Assembly (NCBI RefSeq): GCF_014634805.1
Contig: NZ_BMBS01000012.1
Span: 1 to 48,611, forward strand
Length of the DNA: 48,611 nt
Source of the DNA: Leuconostoc falkenbergense
GTDB taxonomy: Bacteria > Bacillota > Bacilli > Lactobacillales > Lactobacillaceae
Direction: 5' to 3'
Below the pieces are notes generated by a model. The model made no database searches. It was not told the DNA's origin and worked only from the letters and a program-made list of their open reading frames with translations. Positions 8,907 through 18,523 of the stretch are shown here, in pieces (the stretch's first letter is position 1; every line of letters starts with the position of its first letter). The position numbers and the translations under genes were made by a program.

Positions 8907-9040
8907 ACATTTTCAACAGCTAAATGTGTTTATCGTCGGTATGTCCTACATTATAAACAAGCACCTCATTACTCTAAAGCAATCATGATGTTCACAATTT
9001 CGACACACCACGACACTTTGATTGCAAATTCATACTTACA

Positions 9041-9067
9041 AAAAAACCAATCACATCAAATGATTGG
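9041..9067 (-). terminator. Terminator of prs
   Basis: CCAATCA/TGATTGG stem with a 7-nt loop, followed on the minus strand by seven T. Confidence 0.85.
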
Positions 9068-9088
9068 CAAGATTGCTTGAGACAAGAC

Positions 9089-10069
9089 TTAATGACTTCT
9101 GCGATGGAAACGTGTTTTGAAAAGAGAACTAATGGCTTCATTGTTACTGATGCGACGAATAGCTTCACCAATTAACTCACCAACAGAAACAATTTCTAGT
9201 TTTTCAAACTTCTTTTCTTCTGGTAAATTAATTGAATCTGTCAAAATAACCTTTGTGAACACTGAATTTTGCAAGCGTTCCACTGCTGGACCTGAAAATA
9301 CAGCGTGTGAGGCCACAACATAAACCTCTTTAGCCCCATGAGACATGATTAATTGTGCACCCTGAGTAATGGTTCCTGCTGTATCAATCATATCATCAAT
9401 CATAATGGCAGTTTTACCTGCGACATCACCAACAATGCTGCCAATTTCAGCAACATTTGGCTTTGGTCTGCGCTTATCAATGACCGCCACTGGTGATTCT
9501 AATCCTAACATGTTGTTAAGGTTACGCGCACGTGTCATACCACCATGATCTGGTGAGACAACAACCGAATTTTGCTTGTTAGCTATACCTGACTCAATCA
9601 AATAATCAGCTAATAAGGGTGCCCCTTGTAAATGATCCATTGGAATATCAAAAAATCCTTGAATTTGGGCAGCATGCAAATCGAGTGCCAGCACACGCGT
9701 TGCGCCAGCACGTTCCAGCATATTAGCGACAAGCTTGGCAGTAATTGGTTCGCGAGAGCGTGCTTTACGGTCTTGACGTGCATAACCATAATAAGGTAAT
9801 ACAACATTAATTTGATTAGCGCTAGCTCGACGCAAGGCATCAATCATAATCAACAGCTCCATCAAATTATCATTGACAGGCGCAGAAGTGGACTGAATCA
9901 CAAATACATTATCACCACGAATACTTTCTTCAATGTTAATTTGCACCTCACCGTCAGCAAAGCGTTTAACAGAAATTTCACTCAATGGCACGCCCACTGA
10001 ATCAGCGATTTTTTGAGCAAGTGGTTCATTTGAACTCAACGAAAAAAGTTTCAATTTAGGTTCCGGCAT
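9089..10069 (-). CDS. prs: Ribose-phosphate pyrophosphokinase (PRPP synthetase)
   Basis: 326 residues from the ATG at 10069, which has GGAG 6 nt upstream; a TTG four codons earlier would start inside that Shine-Dalgarno. The enzyme makes PRPP from ribose 5-phosphate and ATP for purine, pyrimidine, histidine and NAD synthesis. Visible family motifs: N-terminal [13 protein letters not shown], the ATP-binding stretch [18 protein letters not shown], and the PRPP loop DDMIDTAGT. It is monocistronic, between walR and tpx, with its own terminator. The C-terminal [10 protein letters not shown] tail is a little more basic than usual. Confidence 0.96.
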   Translation of the reverse strand: MPEPKLKLFSLSSNEPLAQKIADSVGVPLSEISVKRFADGEVQINIEESIRGDNVFVIQSTSAPVNDNLMELLIMIDALRRASANQINVVLPYYGYARQDRKARSREPITAKLVANMLERAGATRVLALDLHAAQIQGFFDIPMDHLQGAPLLADYLIESGIANKQNSVVVSPDHGGMTRARNLNNMLGLESPVAVIDKRRPKPNVAEIGSIVGDVAGKTAIMIDDMIDTAGTITQGAQLIMSHGAKEVYVVASHAVFSGPAVERLQNSVFTKVILTDSINLPEEKKFEKLEIVSVGELIGEAIRRISNNEAISSLFKTRFHRRSH

Positions 10070-10229
10070 GTCTAACTCCAAATTTTTATAGGTAAAATAT
10101 CACTACTACACCCATTCTATCAAAAAAAACGTCTTAAATACATAGCTAACCGAATTTTAAAGTCAGTTTATTATGCCAGAATAAAACGACCACAGATGAA
10201 ACTGCAATCGTCGATTAAAATTACCATAT

Positions 10230-10730
10230 TTATGCTTCTAAAGCTTTTGATAAGGCTTGTAGGGCATCATCATAGTCAGGCTCTTCAGAAATTTCCGGTA
10301 CAATTTGTGCATAAATCACAGTACCTGTTGCATCCAAAATATAAACAGCACGTGTGTCAAAGCCAGTATCTGGCACATATAACTTTGTTGCATAGCCAAA
10401 TGATTCTTGTTCATCTGACAACATTCTCAAATTGTGCACACCTTCTGCAGCACACCAATCGCGTTGTTCAGCAACTGTGTTTGTTGATACAGTGATGAAA
10501 TTAACACCATCGAATTGATCAACAGTTTGATTAAAATGGCGTGTTTGCAGTGAACATGTATCAGTGTTTAGATCTGGTACAACAGAAATAAGCGTGACTT
10601 TACCTAATAAATCAGCCGTTTTAACTTTTTCACCTGATTGGTCCAGCAACTTGAAGTGTGGCATTGCCTCACCAACTTTTGTTGGTTCCCCTTCTAACTC
10701 AACTTCTTTTCCACTTAATGTAACTTTCAT
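10230..10730 (-). CDS. tpx: Thiol peroxidase (Tpx, atypical 2-Cys peroxiredoxin)
   Basis: 166 residues. Peroxidatic C59 sits in NTDTCSLQTRHFN and the resolving C93 in DWCAAEG, the spacing of the Tpx family. It reduces hydrogen peroxide and alkyl hydroperoxides in the cytoplasm with electrons from thioredoxin, useful in a catalase-negative lactic acid bacterium. AGGAGG precedes the ATG. The 148 bp between tpx and prs hold no feature that I can support. Confidence 0.95.
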   Translation of the reverse strand: MKVTLSGKEVELEGEPTKVGEAMPHFKLLDQSGEKVKTADLLGKVTLISVVPDLNTDTCSLQTRHFNQTVDQFDGVNFITVSTNTVAEQRDWCAAEGVHNLRMLSDEQESFGYATKLYVPDTGFDTRAVYILDATGTVIYAQIVPEISEEPDYDDALQALSKALEA

Positions 10731-10774
10731 CTTCTGCCTCCTTGGCTTATATCAGTAATCATTTTTAGATGGCA

Positions 10775-11590
10775 CTATTTTAGAACATACTTCTCAAGTG
10801 CTCTTGCAACGCCGGATTCATTATTGGAAACTGTCTCAACATCAGCAATGTCTTTAATCTTTTTAATAGCATTACCCATAGCAACGCCCAGACCCGCGAC
10901 TTCAATCATTGAAAAATCATTTTCTTGATCACCAATTGCCATTGTATCTTCAATATCAATATTAAGGGACTGTGCAAGCGCAGCTAAGGCATTACCTTTT
11001 GAAGCCTTCTTATTAATAAATTCCAAATTATTAGCAGTTGATCGAATAACGGAAACTGATTCAGTAATCACTGTTGGAATCAGTGACTGAACATGGTCTA
11101 ATGCATCAGACTCATCGTTGGCAATGCCTTTAATGATTTCAACTTTTGCCAAATCGTTGATATCGTCAACGACGTGCAATGGTAATTTGACTAAAGCATT
11201 TTCAAAGCTCGCCCATCGGTGAACCAGATGGTTGGTTGTATAAGCAGCATTTTGACTTTCTGCCTGAATATATGTGTTTTGTTCGCGCATGAAATCATTA
11301 ATTTGCTGATATTCCGATAAACGCAGTGCTGCTTGAAAGAGAATGCGAGAACCATCAGCAGTTTGCATTAAACCACCATTATGTGTAATGACAAATTGCT
11401 CACTACCGGCAATTTCTAACTGATCTAAAATATCTTGCACACCTGGTAAAGGACGTCCTGTTGTAATCACAATTTTAACGCCTTGTGCCATGGCTGCTTG
11501 GATAGCTGACTTCACGTCAGGTGTAATTTGTCGATCATCGTTTAATAGCGTGCCATCAATATCAATGGACACAATTTTTATTTCTGACAT
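10775..11590 (-). CDS. Cof-type HAD phosphatase
   Basis: 271 residues of the HAD superfamily, Cof/YidA subfamily with a C2 cap. Motif I is D10-I-D12-G-T-L (nucleophile and acid/base), motif II is in ITTGRP, and motifs III/IV are a Lys near 195 and GDQENDFSMIEVAG. These enzymes dephosphorylate sugar phosphates and related metabolites in the cytoplasm; the substrate cannot be told from sequence. Minus strand, 44 bp upstream of tpx; no shared operon is evident. Confidence 0.88.
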   Translation of the reverse strand: MSEIKIVSIDIDGTLLNDDRQITPDVKSAIQAAMAQGVKIVITTGRPLPGVQDILDQLEIAGSEQFVITHNGGLMQTADGSRILFQAALRLSEYQQINDFMREQNTYIQAESQNAAYTTNHLVHRWASFENALVKLPLHVVDDINDLAKVEIIKGIANDESDALDHVQSLIPTVITESVSVIRSTANNLEFINKKASKGNALAALAQSLNIDIEDTMAIGDQENDFSMIEVAGLGVAMGNAIKKIKDIADVETVSNNESGVARALEKYVLK

Positions 11591-11668
11591 GTCTGAGCTC
11601 CAATTTTAGTGTAACTACATTATAGCAAAAAGTAATCGCTTTCAAAACATGGATTACTATTTTATTAA

Positions 11669-12901
11669 TTAAACTGTTCTTTTTTCACGCAACATCACAA
11701 CAGATAAATACGTAAACCAAATGCTGATGCCCGTTGCAATCAACAAAATAATTGCGGCGCCGACATTGCCGATAAACGCGGAAACACTTACAATCGCAGA
11801 TGAAATAATAAAACCTACTGGTCGCATTGCGGCACTAAAACCACTATAAGTACCAATTTTTTGCTGATTCATCATTTCCGCGCGCAATGACTGCTGCGCT
11901 GGTGTCACAATCATTTCACCTAATGTCAGAAAAATTGCCACCAAAAATAATGGCCAAAAATCATTCAATAAAAACGACAAAGCAAAACCGGCCCCTTGCA
12001 TTGCAGTTCCTACGGCAGTTGCTTTCATGTTTGACCACTTTTGAAAAAGCTTAGTCATAGTTCCCATTAATAACACAATCATTAATGTGTTGGTCACAGT
12101 AATTACGGAAAGCATTCGTTGACCGAAAATTTGCACGCCAAATATAGTTGTATTATTAAAGCTCTGTCCTAGGTGCGCTGCTAAATAATAATCAGGTGAC
12201 GAAAAAATAACTGTCGCTCCGATAGCAGCAATCATAAACTTAAGATAACGTTTATCGGCAAAAACTTCTCGATAACTTTTAACTACTGACCAGACTGACT
12301 GGCCATGAACCGTACGCTTTGAGGCGGGAAAAGTTTCAGTAATCCATAAGACAACAATTACCAAACTCAACAGCGCCCCTAATGCTGTGCCCAGAAGCAA
12401 CTCGAAACGGGCTGTTTTGAAAAACCAGCCACCCAAAGCCGCCCCAATCATGACCGCCAAATTAATGACCCAATAGATCATGGCATAGATGAATTTACGA
12501 TTTTGTAATGTCGATACATCAATCATCATTGCTTCTTCTGCTGGTGAAGCAAAGCTAATACCCAAAGTCGCCATTAAAAAACCAAAAAAAGTTAGATATG
12601 GATTAATGTACAATGGTGAATTCATTGCAGCTGCTAGAATATAACCAACTGTCATGGTCGTAATGCCACCAATCATCACTCGTTTTCTGCCCCAATTATC
12701 AGCTAAATGACCACCATATAGACCGGCTAAAAAGCCAGCCACTTGCACTGCCACTAATAATATACCAGTTACAAGAGGACCAAAATAATCCACATAATAT
12801 ATTGTCATATTTGGGCCCACTGAAGAACCGATTGCAATTGTGATAAACATCATCACAATTCGCAATTGAATATTGCGATCTAATTTAAAAAAATCAGACA
12901 T
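11669..12901 (-). CDS. MFS transporter (DHA1-like, 12 TM)
   Basis: 410 residues from the ATG at 12901, chosen because GAGGGAG lies just upstream. About 12 hydrophobic segments are visible, with the MFS motif A variant GGHLADNWGRKRVMIGG in the loop between TM2 and TM3. Drug or metabolite efflux is typical of such proteins but no substrate can be inferred. It follows the Nudix gene by 63 bp and may be cotranscribed with it. Confidence 0.85.
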   Translation of the reverse strand: MSDFFKLDRNIQLRIVMMFITIAIGSSVGPNMTIYYVDYFGPLVTGILLVAVQVAGFLAGLYGGHLADNWGRKRVMIGGITTMTVGYILAAAMNSPLYINPYLTFFGFLMATLGISFASPAEEAMMIDVSTLQNRKFIYAMIYWVINLAVMIGAALGGWFFKTARFELLLGTALGALLSLVIVVLWITETFPASKRTVHGQSVWSVVKSYREVFADKRYLKFMIAAIGATVIFSSPDYYLAAHLGQSFNNTTIFGVQIFGQRMLSVITVTNTLMIVLLMGTMTKLFQKWSNMKATAVGTAMQGAGFALSFLLNDFWPLFLVAIFLTLGEMIVTPAQQSLRAEMMNQQKIGTYSGFSAAMRPVGFIISSAIVSVSAFIGNVGAAIILLIATGISIWFTYLSVVMLREKRTV

Positions 12902-12964
12902 AATTTCTCCCTCGAGCCTGTGATTTATCACCAGACAATTTATACTTAAAATAATAAAAATAAA

Positions 12965-13486
12965 TTATATCATATTAAGGGCTATGCGCTGTGCTTTTAT
13001 TAGAATATCGTCGTCTAAATAATTTGGGTCACTGCTTATTTTTTGTGCGTCTTTGATTGATAACCAAGTCACTTGCTCAACTTCAGAAGTTTGAATTTTT
13101 AAACTGTCCAATGGCTGAGTAATGCTAGTGACATATAAGTCATCAAACCAATCTTTTTCCCAACTAGTCCGAATTCGTTCAAATTGCGTTGCCTGTGCAC
13201 CCAATTCTTCGACAACCTCTCGTTGAATACCTTCTAATGATGTTTCCCCTTGCAAAACTGACCCACCAGTCGCCAAAACCCAGCCACCTGGTAATGCCAT
13301 TTTTTTGAACGATCGCTGCTGAACAAGTAATTCCCCGTCTTGGTTAAAAACTAGCGCATTAGCAACCATATGGTAATCACCTTGTGCCAGCGGTTCACCA
13401 CGTCGATGGGTTCGCCCAGTGAGTTGTCGTTGACGTGTATAAACGTCCCATAATTCGCCTAATTTATCAGCACGTTGATCACTCAT
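12965..13486 (-). CDS. Nudix hydrolase (YfcD-like)
   Basis: 173 residues with a full Nudix box at 75-96: G75-x5-E81-x7-R89-E-V-V-E-E94-L-G96. The N-terminal stretch LWDVYTRQRQLTGRTHRRGE resembles YfcD/isopentenyl-isomerase-like Nudix proteins. It should hydrolyse a nucleoside diphosphate linked to another group; the substrate is unknown. It overlaps the end of the upstream HAD gene by 8 bp, so the three genes 12965-14947 form a coupled operon. Confidence 0.9.
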   Translation of the reverse strand: MSDQRADKLGELWDVYTRQRQLTGRTHRRGEPLAQGDYHMVANALVFNQDGELLVQQRSFKKMALPGGWVLATGGSVLQGETSLEGIQREVVEELGAQATQFERIRTSWEKDWFDDLYVTSITQPLDSLKIQTSEVEQVTWLSIKDAQKISSDPNYLDDDILIKAQRIALNMI

Positions 13487-14135
13487 GAATAATGATCTCC
13501 GTTAATTTCTTCGCATCACTAATGATATAATTAGGCTGAGATTTTTCCAAAATCGCCTGGTCATGCGATCCCCACGTAACTGCAATTGTATCAATCCCTG
13601 CAGCATTGCCAGCGTCAATATCAAACGTTGCATCGCCTATCATTATAGCTTGCCTGTCGTCAATATGGTGCTCTGCCATAGCTTGCAATAAACCACCAGG
13701 TAATGGCTTAAATGCCACAACGCGATCAGAACCGTAAATATCGCTAAAATATTGGTTAATATTAAGAATCGCTAAATTGCGCTGCGCTACCGCAGACTTT
13801 TTACTTGTCATAATAAACATCTCAACACCAGCACTTTTTAGTTGTGCCAATGCTGACACTATTCCCGGAAATACTGTTATTGTATCTGCGGACTCGCCAC
13901 TTTGATAAGCGGCACGAAAATTAGTATATAATGTCTGCAGTTCTGACGGGTTTAAATCTTTAGCACCTAATTTAGAAAATGATGTTTCAATCGGAACACC
14001 CTGATAATGCACAATGTCTTGCGCGTCAGGAACGGGTAATTTTATTTGTTTAAATGCTTGTTGCGTTGCCAATACTGATAGTTTTTCGGTATTTGCTAAA
14101 GTACCGTCAAAGTCAAAGAATGCTGCTTTTTTCAT
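13479..14135 (-). CDS. HAD-family phosphatase (phosphoglycolate phosphatase-like)
   Basis: 218 residues with a C1 cap. Motif I D8-F-D10-GTLANTE, motif II MTSKK, motif III Lys in VAFKPLPGG and motif IV GDATFDIDAGNAAG are all present. Similar to Gph/PpaX and beta-phosphoglucomutase-like phosphatases; exact substrate unknown. It overlaps the PHP gene by 4 bp and the Nudix gene by 8 bp, so translational coupling is likely. Confidence 0.88.
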   Translation of the reverse strand: MKKAAFFDFDGTLANTEKLSVLATQQAFKQIKLPVPDAQDIVHYQGVPIETSFSKLGAKDLNPSELQTLYTNFRAAYQSGESADTITVFPGIVSALAQLKSAGVEMFIMTSKKSAVAQRNLAILNINQYFSDIYGSDRVVAFKPLPGGLLQAMAEHHIDDRQAIMIGDATFDIDAGNAAGIDTIAVTWGSHDQAILEKSQPNYIISDAKKLTEIIIHE

Positions 14136-14947
14136 TTGATAACCTCTTCTATTTCATTGAAAAACTGACCCACCTCACTAACACTCTGGGCATGAGAACT
14201 ATAAACAACGTCAATACCCATATCAAAAGCTGAGGCAGCCACATCTAACGCTGGATAGGTATCACCATAACCAACGTCATTGAATCCAGCAGCATTGATT
14301 TCTAACTGATAGTCACGCGTCGCCATCATTTGAAATATATCACCTATCTGTTTGTAAATACTATCATCAAAATCAGGTAAATTTAATGTCTGTTGGAAAC
14401 GCTTAATAATACCAAAATCAGCAATTCGGATAGGTTTATTGACACCAATAATTGCTTCAACACTCTGGGCCATTAATGCAAAATAGCGTTGGTAGAACAC
14501 CTGAGGTGTTGTTAGCGTCTCAGCAAAATACCTGCTAATGGTATCAACATTATCATCAATACGACGCAATATACCCATATCATCTGGCATAAAGTGCACT
14601 GACAAAATTACTTCATCTACCCACTCTGCTTGTGAACGCAAAAATCGACGCATTTGATTTTCATAATCCGAAAAGTAGTTGATTTCAAATGCACGTTTAA
14701 TAAGGATTTGATTTTGATACTTATCAGCTACCCGATCCACTGCTAATTTGTAAGTCGTCAAATCATCTGACGTGAGACCTAACTGTGATCGGTTCACATT
14801 TGATTCATCTGGTAAAGGTGCCATTGCAGCGATGGTGTATTCTTTAAATCCAAGTGAGATTGCACGTTCAATTAAATCATCTAAGTTGTCATTGTTTTTG
14901 TGATCTATTAGATTAGGAATGTGTGTATGTCCGTCTTTTTTTAACAT
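14132..14947 (-). CDS. PHP-domain phosphatase, HisK-like histidinol-phosphatase
   Basis: 271 residues. The N-terminal DGHTHIP gives the first PHP metal-binding motif (H7, H9), and other His/Asp ligands are scattered as expected, with SSHAQSV near the C-terminus. The closest family I recognise is the PHP-type histidinol-phosphatase (HisJ/HisK), the last-but-one step of histidine synthesis. No his genes are nearby; grouped with a HAD phosphatase and a Nudix hydrolase it might instead act on another phosphate ester, so the specific activity is uncertain. Its ATG is followed by the 4-bp-overlap coupled gene. Confidence 0.75.
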   Translation of the reverse strand: MLKKDGHTHIPNLIDHKNNDNLDDLIERAISLGFKEYTIAAMAPLPDESNVNRSQLGLTSDDLTTYKLAVDRVADKYQNQILIKRAFEINYFSDYENQMRRFLRSQAEWVDEVILSVHFMPDDMGILRRIDDNVDTISRYFAETLTTPQVFYQRYFALMAQSVEAIIGVNKPIRIADFGIIKRFQQTLNLPDFDDSIYKQIGDIFQMMATRDYQLEINAAGFNDVGYGDTYPALDVAASAFDMGIDVVYSSHAQSVSEVGQFFNEIEEVIK

Positions 14948-14999
14948 GATTTTTCACCTTAATTTTACTCAATACAACCATTCTACATATTTGCAAAGC

Positions 15000-15030
15000 A
15001 AAAAGCGAACCAGAGTTATCTGATTCGCTT
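15000..15030 (-). terminator. Terminator of the phosphoketolase gene
   Basis: AAGCGAA(T)CAGA / TCTG(G)TTCGCTT stem with a short loop, one G-T wobble, then five T on the minus strand. Confidence 0.85.
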
Positions 15031-15063
15031 AATCTCTCACTCATGGTGAAGTCGCACTTTGTC

Positions 15064-17517
15064 TTACTTAAGTGCTGACCACTTCCAGTCAGTGAATTCT
15101 TCGATATCACGTCCTTCGTTACGAGTGACTTCGAAATGCTTTGCCAATGTTTCATCCATCTTAGCGATAAATGTATCAGCGGCTGCTTGATCAATCTTAC
15201 CATTTGCTGACAAGATTTCTGCTGCTTCCTTAGCTTGGTGGAAACGATCCAAGTGTGAGTAAACACGCATGTCATATGTCGTTGTGATGTCACCATCTTC
15301 ACGATAACCATGAACGTATACATCACCTTCAAACTTACGCTCGAAGAAGAATGATTCAATCAAATCTTCATACGCGTGGAAGCCAAAGATAACTGGTGTT
15401 TCAGGTTGGAAGAACTTGTTAAATTCTTCGTCTGACAACTCACGTTCGTCGTTCATGTTAGGTTCTGACTTCTTCTGCAAACGTAGCAATTCAACAACGT
15501 TAACATAGCGGAACTTAACTTCTGGGAACGCCTGGTTAATCAACCACAAAGCTGCCAAAGTTTCGATTGTTGGTTCTGTACCAGCAGATGCAAATGTAAT
15601 ATCAACATCACCAGAAGGTGCAGTAGAAGCCCAATCTATAATCTTCAAGCCTTCGTTAGCCAATACATCAGCTTCGTCAGTAGTAAACCACTGTTGACGT
15701 GGTTGTTTTGAAGCAATCAACAAGTTAACCTTCTGACGTTCTGAGAATGCACGTGCTTGAACGGCCAACAATGTGTTACCATCGGCTGGCAAGTATTCAC
15801 GGATGAAGTTTGACTTCTTTTCAGCCAAGTGAGTCAATAGACCTGGATCTTGGTGAGTGTAACCATTGTGATCTTGTTGGAACGCCGTTGACGTTGCAAT
15901 CAAGTTCAATGATGGGTAATCATTACGCCATGCTTGCTCTGAAGCGTGACGCAACCACTTGAAGTGTTGTGTAATCATTGTGTCGACAACACGTAGGAAT
16001 GATTCGTATGAAGCAAAGATTCCGACACGACCTGTCAATGTGTAGCCTTCCAACCAACCTTCTGCTTGGTGTTCTGACAATTGCGAGTCAATAATACGAC
16101 CTTCAGGACCTACATATTGGTCATTTGGCTCTTTAACTTCTTCCATCCATTGACGGTTAGTACTGTTAAAGAGACTCCACAAACGGTTTGACATCGTTTC
16201 ATCAGGACCAAACACGCGGAATGATGTTGGATTCAACTTTGAAACTTCTTCCAAATAATTTGAAAGTGTTGTCATATCCATGTTTTGTGTTTGCTTTGGC
16301 AATTCAGTACCACGATTATCATCTGTGATATCGTTGGTAAATTGACGCCAATCAGGCAAAGTCAAGTCTTGCGCCTTTTCACCACGACGACGACCGCCGT
16401 TAGCAATTGGGTTAGCTGACATGCGCTTGTCACCCTTAGGTGCAATTGCCTTCAATTCATCTTTCAATGAACCGTCTGCGTTGAACAATTCTTCTGGCTT
16501 GTATGAATTCATCCATTCTTCGAATTGTGTCAAAGTTTCAAGCTTGTTTTGTGCCAGAGGCAATGGCACTTGGTGAGCACGGAATGAGTTTTCGATTGGA
16601 TCACCATTCTCATCATGTGTTGGACCACCCCAACCCTTTGGCAAACGAGCAATGATAACTGGCCATGCAGGAATTGTACCATCTTGGTACTTACCGTTTT
16701 CACGCGCATCCTTTTGGATAGCTTGGATATCTTCAATTGCTTGATCCAAGACCTTAGCTGCTAATTCGTGATAAGCAGTGTAGTCATGAATATCATCGTT
16801 TTCGATGAAGCGTGGTGAATAACCCAAACCTTCAAAGAACTTTGTGATTTCTTCATCAGACATACGTGAGAAGATTGTTGGGTTAGAAATCTTAAAGCCG
16901 TTCAAATCCAAAATTGGCAATACGGCACCATCGTTCTTGGCGTTCAAGAACTTTGTTGAGTGCCATGATGTCATTGATGGACCAGTTTCGGCTTCACCAT
17001 CACCAACAACTGCAAAAGCAATTTGGTCTGGGTTGTCCAAAACGGCACCAAAGGCGTGTGATAATGAATAACCTAATTCACCACCTTCATGCAGTGAACC
17101 TGGTGTTTGAGCTGTCATGTGCGATCCGATTCCACCTGGGAATGAGAAGCGCTTGAACAAACGGCTCATACCTGCCAAATCTTGTGTGATTTCTGGGTAA
17201 TCCTCTGTATATTCGCCATCCAAATAAGCGTTTGTGACCATAACTTGACCACCGTGACCTGGACCACCGATATAGAACATGTTCAAATCATACTTGTTGA
17301 TCAAGCGGTTTGCATGTGCATACAAGAATGTTTGACCTGAAATGGTTCCCCAGTGACCGATTGGCTTTACTTTAACGTCTTCGGCTTGGATTGGTGTGTT
17401 TGTTACTGAGAACAGTGGGTTACTCTTCAAGAAGATCATCCCAGCTGACAAGTAGTTGGTTGCACGCCACCACTTATCAACGAGTTCTAAGTACTCTTTT
17501 GAATCGAAATCTGCCAT
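15064..17517 (-). CDS. xpk: Xylulose-5-phosphate/fructose-6-phosphate phosphoketolase
   Basis: 817 residues, full family length. This thiamine-diphosphate enzyme splits xylulose 5-phosphate (and often fructose 6-phosphate) with phosphate to acetyl phosphate plus glyceraldehyde 3-phosphate (or erythrose 4-phosphate), the central step of heterolactic fermentation. Recognisable blocks: the N-terminal GHWGT (54-58), [11 protein letters not shown] (81-91), the ThDP signature GDGEAETG (172-179) and [10 protein letters not shown] in the pyrimidine domain. It acts directly downstream of the zwf product in the pathway. It is monocistronic: own sigma-A promoter, AAGGAG upstream of the ATG, own terminator. 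Codon use looks biased towards common codons, as for a highly expressed gene. Confidence 0.97.
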   Translation of the reverse strand: MADFDSKEYLELVDKWWRATNYLSAGMIFLKSNPLFSVTNTPIQAEDVKVKPIGHWGTISGQTFLYAHANRLINKYDLNMFYIGGPGHGGQVMVTNAYLDGEYTEDYPEITQDLAGMSRLFKRFSFPGGIGSHMTAQTPGSLHEGGELGYSLSHAFGAVLDNPDQIAFAVVGDGEAETGPSMTSWHSTKFLNAKNDGAVLPILDLNGFKISNPTIFSRMSDEEITKFFEGLGYSPRFIENDDIHDYTAYHELAAKVLDQAIEDIQAIQKDARENGKYQDGTIPAWPVIIARLPKGWGGPTHDENGDPIENSFRAHQVPLPLAQNKLETLTQFEEWMNSYKPEELFNADGSLKDELKAIAPKGDKRMSANPIANGGRRRGEKAQDLTLPDWRQFTNDITDDNRGTELPKQTQNMDMTTLSNYLEEVSKLNPTSFRVFGPDETMSNRLWSLFNSTNRQWMEEVKEPNDQYVGPEGRIIDSQLSEHQAEGWLEGYTLTGRVGIFASYESFLRVVDTMITQHFKWLRHASEQAWRNDYPSLNLIATSTAFQQDHNGYTHQDPGLLTHLAEKKSNFIREYLPADGNTLLAVQARAFSERQKVNLLIASKQPRQQWFTTDEADVLANEGLKIIDWASTAPSGDVDITFASAGTEPTIETLAALWLINQAFPEVKFRYVNVVELLRLQKKSEPNMNDERELSDEEFNKFFQPETPVIFGFHAYEDLIESFFFERKFEGDVYVHGYREDGDITTTYDMRVYSHLDRFHQAKEAAEILSANGKIDQAAADTFIAKMDETLAKHFEVTRNEGRDIEEFTDWKWSALK

Positions 17518-17586
17518 GAGATTAAGTACTCCTTATTTTTTGAGAGAATCGTAAACCACGAACCTATTTCCGTTATTTACTCTTAC

Positions 17587-17615
17587 AGTATAACTGATTT
17601 TAGTAGTGAGTTCAA
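17587..17615 (-). promoter_or_regulatory. Promoter of xpk
   Basis: Minus strand: TTGAAC (17610-17615), 17-bp spacer, TATACT (17587-17592). About 70 nt of leader to the ATG at 17517. Confidence 0.8.
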
Positions 17616-17667
17616 GAAGAAAGATTAGATTGGTTCTGGTCTATTGTTTTTTTGGTTGGCGCAGATA

Positions 17668-17692
17668 AGATTTTGGTACGGTCCAATTTTTT
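17668..17692. repeat. Inverted repeats upstream of the xpk promoter
   Basis: Two overlapping dyads: TTGGTACGGTCCAA (imperfect) and GTCCAATTTTTTGGAC (17677-17692; 6-bp arms, 4-bp spacer). Their TTGG/CCAA ends resemble the dyad in front of the adjacent GntR gene, so they may be operators for that regulator, placed about 55-80 bp upstream of the xpk -35. The plus-strand T-run is not placed to end a gene. Confidence 0.4.
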
Positions 17693-17700
17693 GGACTCTA

Positions 17701-17723
17701 AAAAAAAACTGCTAAATGCAGTA
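17701..17723 (-). terminator. Terminator of the GntR regulator gene
   Basis: ACTGC/GCAGT stem with a short A/T loop, followed on the minus strand by nine T. It lies right after the stop codon. Confidence 0.8.
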
Positions 17724-17725
17724 TT

Positions 17726-18454
17726 TCATTCTGAGTCAAGACTGACAAAGGCATTATAACGAAGATATTTATAGTGCAAGCGCATTGTTGAAAATTCAAG
17801 TGGCGTACCATCATCCATGAAAAAAATACCTTCCATAATCCCAACTGGCTCTTTTTCCGATAATTTTAATAGCTTCTGATCTTCTTCAGTTGATGGTTCT
17901 GCCATAATTGTCATAAACGACTTTGTAACTGAACGGTGTTTATTTTTTTCAATATATTCATAAACTGAACCTGAAACAATATCACGATTCAGACCTGGTA
18001 AAACGCTAATCGGCACATAACCACGCTCAATCATAAATGGCACACCTTCCAAACGACGTAACCGTTTTATTTCATAAACAAAGTCACCCTCATTTAAGAA
18101 AAGTGCTTGTTGCTGCTCTGGCGTTGCTGGGATGACCTTGAAATCTATTAATTCAATTGCCGGTGCTTTGCCGTCGACACGAAAAGAATCAGAGACACCA
18201 AGATTTGATCCTTCATGTTGGAAAATAGCGTGGTTCTTCAAATATAATGGATTGACAAAAGTACCACTGCCACGTTTTTTGAAAATGACCCCTTGTTGAA
18301 CAAGCACATTGAGCGCTCTTTTGATTGACGAACGTGAAACATCATACTGTTCAGCTAATGATCGCTCATCTGGAAGTTTCAAATTAGCAAATTCGCCTTG
18401 ATAAATTTTTTGTTTTAAGTCCGCTTGTACGGTAACATAGATAGGTTCTGACAT
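17726..18454 (-). CDS. GntR-family regulator, HutC subfamily
   Basis: 242 residues: an N-terminal GntR winged helix (about 8-72; LKLPDERSLAEQYDVSRSS is the recognition region) and a C-terminal UTRA effector domain (about 95-235). HutC-type proteins bind small sugars or sugar phosphates and repress nearby operons. The gene lies between xpk and the divergent ybaK gene; a TGGTC-T-GACCA dyad sits 25 bp upstream of its own start, suggesting autoregulation. Control of xpk is a plausible inference from position and from similar dyads upstream of xpk. The effector is unknown. Confidence 0.9.
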   Translation of the reverse strand: MSEPIYVTVQADLKQKIYQGEFANLKLPDERSLAEQYDVSRSSIKRALNVLVQQGVIFKKRGSGTFVNPLYLKNHAIFQHEGSNLGVSDSFRVDGKAPAIELIDFKVIPATPEQQQALFLNEGDFVYEIKRLRRLEGVPFMIERGYVPISVLPGLNRDIVSGSVYEYIEKNKHRSVTKSFMTIMAEPSTEEDQKLLKLSEKEPVGIMEGIFFMDDGTPLEFSTMRLHYKYLRYNAFVSLDSE

Positions 18455-18478
18455 AATGTTAATAAGTATATCACATAT

Positions 18479-18489
18479 TGGTCTGACCA
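18479..18489. promoter_or_regulatory. Candidate GntR operator in divergent intergenic region
   Basis: Perfect dyad TGGTC-T-GACCA. HutC-subfamily regulators commonly bind TGGT(N)ACCA-like dyads. It lies between the GntR gene (minus) and the ybaK gene (plus), close to both starts. Confidence 0.6.
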
Positions 18490-18523
18490 GTCATTTCATT
18501 GGTTGTTCCAATTGTGGTAAAAT

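Noticed and set aside
14913-15359. 148-codon minus-strand frame running across the end of xpk
   Set aside because: Out-of-frame overlap with the phosphoketolase C-terminus and its terminator; no ribosome-binding site.
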